Shown: positions 63,709 to 64,000 of the stretch, in pieces | How positions within the stretch are numbered: position 1 is the stretch's first letter | Layout: each line of letters starts with the position of its first letter | Assembly: GCA_041394885.1 (NCBI GenBank) | Contig: JAWKHI010000045.1 | Location: 1 to 64,000 of the forward strand | Reading direction: 5' to 3' | Source: DSOI01 sp041394885 | Lineage (GTDB): Bacteria > Acidobacteriota > Terriglobia > Bryobacterales > Bryobacteraceae | Length of the DNA stretch: 64,000 bases | The notes under the pieces: model-generated | Databases searched by the model: none | Seen by the model: the letters and a program-made list of their open reading frames with translations, nothing else | What the model was told of the DNA's origin: nothing | Program-made: the position numbers and the translations under genes

Positions 63709-64000
63709 ATGCATCCACTTCTCGTACTGCTCATCGCCATCGCCGTCGTATTCCTGCTGATCATCCGGCTGAAGATCAATGCCTTCGTGGCTCTGATCGC
63801 CGCCGCGATCACGGTGGGAGTGCTCAGCCCGAATGTGGCGTTGCCGGATGTGATGCCCAAGGTGGCCGGCATCTTCGGCGTGGTGGCCGGCAAGATCGGA
63901 ATCGTGATCGCGCTGGCCGCGCTGATCGGGCAGTGCCTGATGGAAAGCGGCGCCGCCGACAAGATCGTGCGGGTGTTCGTGCGCGGGCTCGGCGAATCCC
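63709..64000 (+). CDS. GntP-family permease, 3' end beyond the window
   Basis: The first 97 codons of a polytopic membrane protein. MHPLLVLLIAIAVVFLLIIR, then INAFVALIAAAITVGVLSP, VAGIFGVVAGKIGIVIALAALIGQ and CLMESGAADKIVRVF match the start of gluconate permease (GntP)-type transporters, where the last segment with GAA is conserved. It follows the sulfatase after 46 bases. A GGAGTGG lies upstream but 20 bases away, so the start is by homology. Confidence 0.75.
   Translation, partial: MHPLLVLLIAIAVVFLLIIRLKINAFVALIAAAITVGVLSPNVALPDVMPKVAGIFGVVAGKIGIVIALAALIGQCLMESGAADKIVRVFVRGLGES

Noticed and set aside
1..64000. tRNA, rRNA, CRISPR array, insertion sequence, prophage or replication origin
   Set aside because: No cloverleaf-like segment, regularly spaced repeat array, transposase, phage gene or DnaA-box cluster was seen in the spacers or genes. 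The tyrosine recombinase is a housekeeping XerC beside trmFO.

Overview
This is a high-GC, gene-dense bacterial window, most likely from Acidobacteriota of the Solibacteres/Bryobacterales type. The lineage rests on a C-terminal domain typical of Solibacter exported proteins (TIGR03437 type, 2371-2631), a secreted von Willebrand protein of the acidobacterial type (TIGR03436, 7847-8800), a paired cytochrome/DUF1549/DUF1553 plus DUF1501 operon, several Cys-type sulfatases, and a fused LptF-LptG permease. No rRNA, tRNA, CRISPR array, insertion sequence or prophage was recognised. The genes look like chromosomal core and metabolic genes, with one vapBC toxin-antitoxin pair and a stand-alone dnaE2 as the most accessory-looking part.

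Layout. 1-5.2 kb: a beta-propeller protein, a broken sulfatase, and a large secreted HEAGH metalloprotease-like protein with a broken C-terminus. 5.3-9.5 kb: a zinc-ribbon/AIM24 protein, a sialidase-like protein, a lipoprotein, the von Willebrand protein and an AlkA-like glycosylase. 9.5-15.1 kb: glgB with a coupled FAD oxidoreductase, adenosine deaminase and an OmpA-like protein. 15.4-19.8 kb: a Ser/Thr kinase with a long helical-repeat tail and PEGA-like repeats. 19.8-25.3 kb (minus): a nucleoside salvage run reading pyrimidine-nucleoside phosphorylase, CNT nucleoside transporter, purine nucleoside phosphorylase, sodium:solute symporter, short-chain dehydrogenase. 25.4-31.8 kb: heptose kinase and GmhB phosphatase (LPS core heptose), two large membrane proteins related to O-mannosyltransferases and GT39 enzymes, and an unrecognised protein with a possible Cys-His-Asp triad. 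31.8-36.6 kb: the DUF1553/DUF1501 pair, a DUF4159 protein and a 70-residue protein.

36.8-45.4 kb: feoAB, a double-SIS sugar isomerase-like protein, a propeller protein and an RND efflux pump with its lipoprotein adaptor. 45.6-47.6 kb: cheY-cheX and NAD-type isocitrate dehydrogenase. 47.6-51.1 kb: a sulfatase with an MFS nucleoside-type symporter, and vapBC. 51.1-56.4 kb: dnaE2, then the overlapping trmFO-xerC pair. 56.5-64 kb: an exported TldD/TldE-like pair, the LptF-LptG fusion, a sulfatase and the start of a GntP-like permease.

Reading frame is lost in two sharply bounded patches, about 1.77-2.91 kb and 18.1-24.0 kb. They hit adjacent, functionally unrelated genes on both strands, while the genes around them are intact. 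Consensus or assembly error therefore looks more likely than decay. Domain content can still be followed across the breaks, so I describe these as interrupted genes rather than missing ones.
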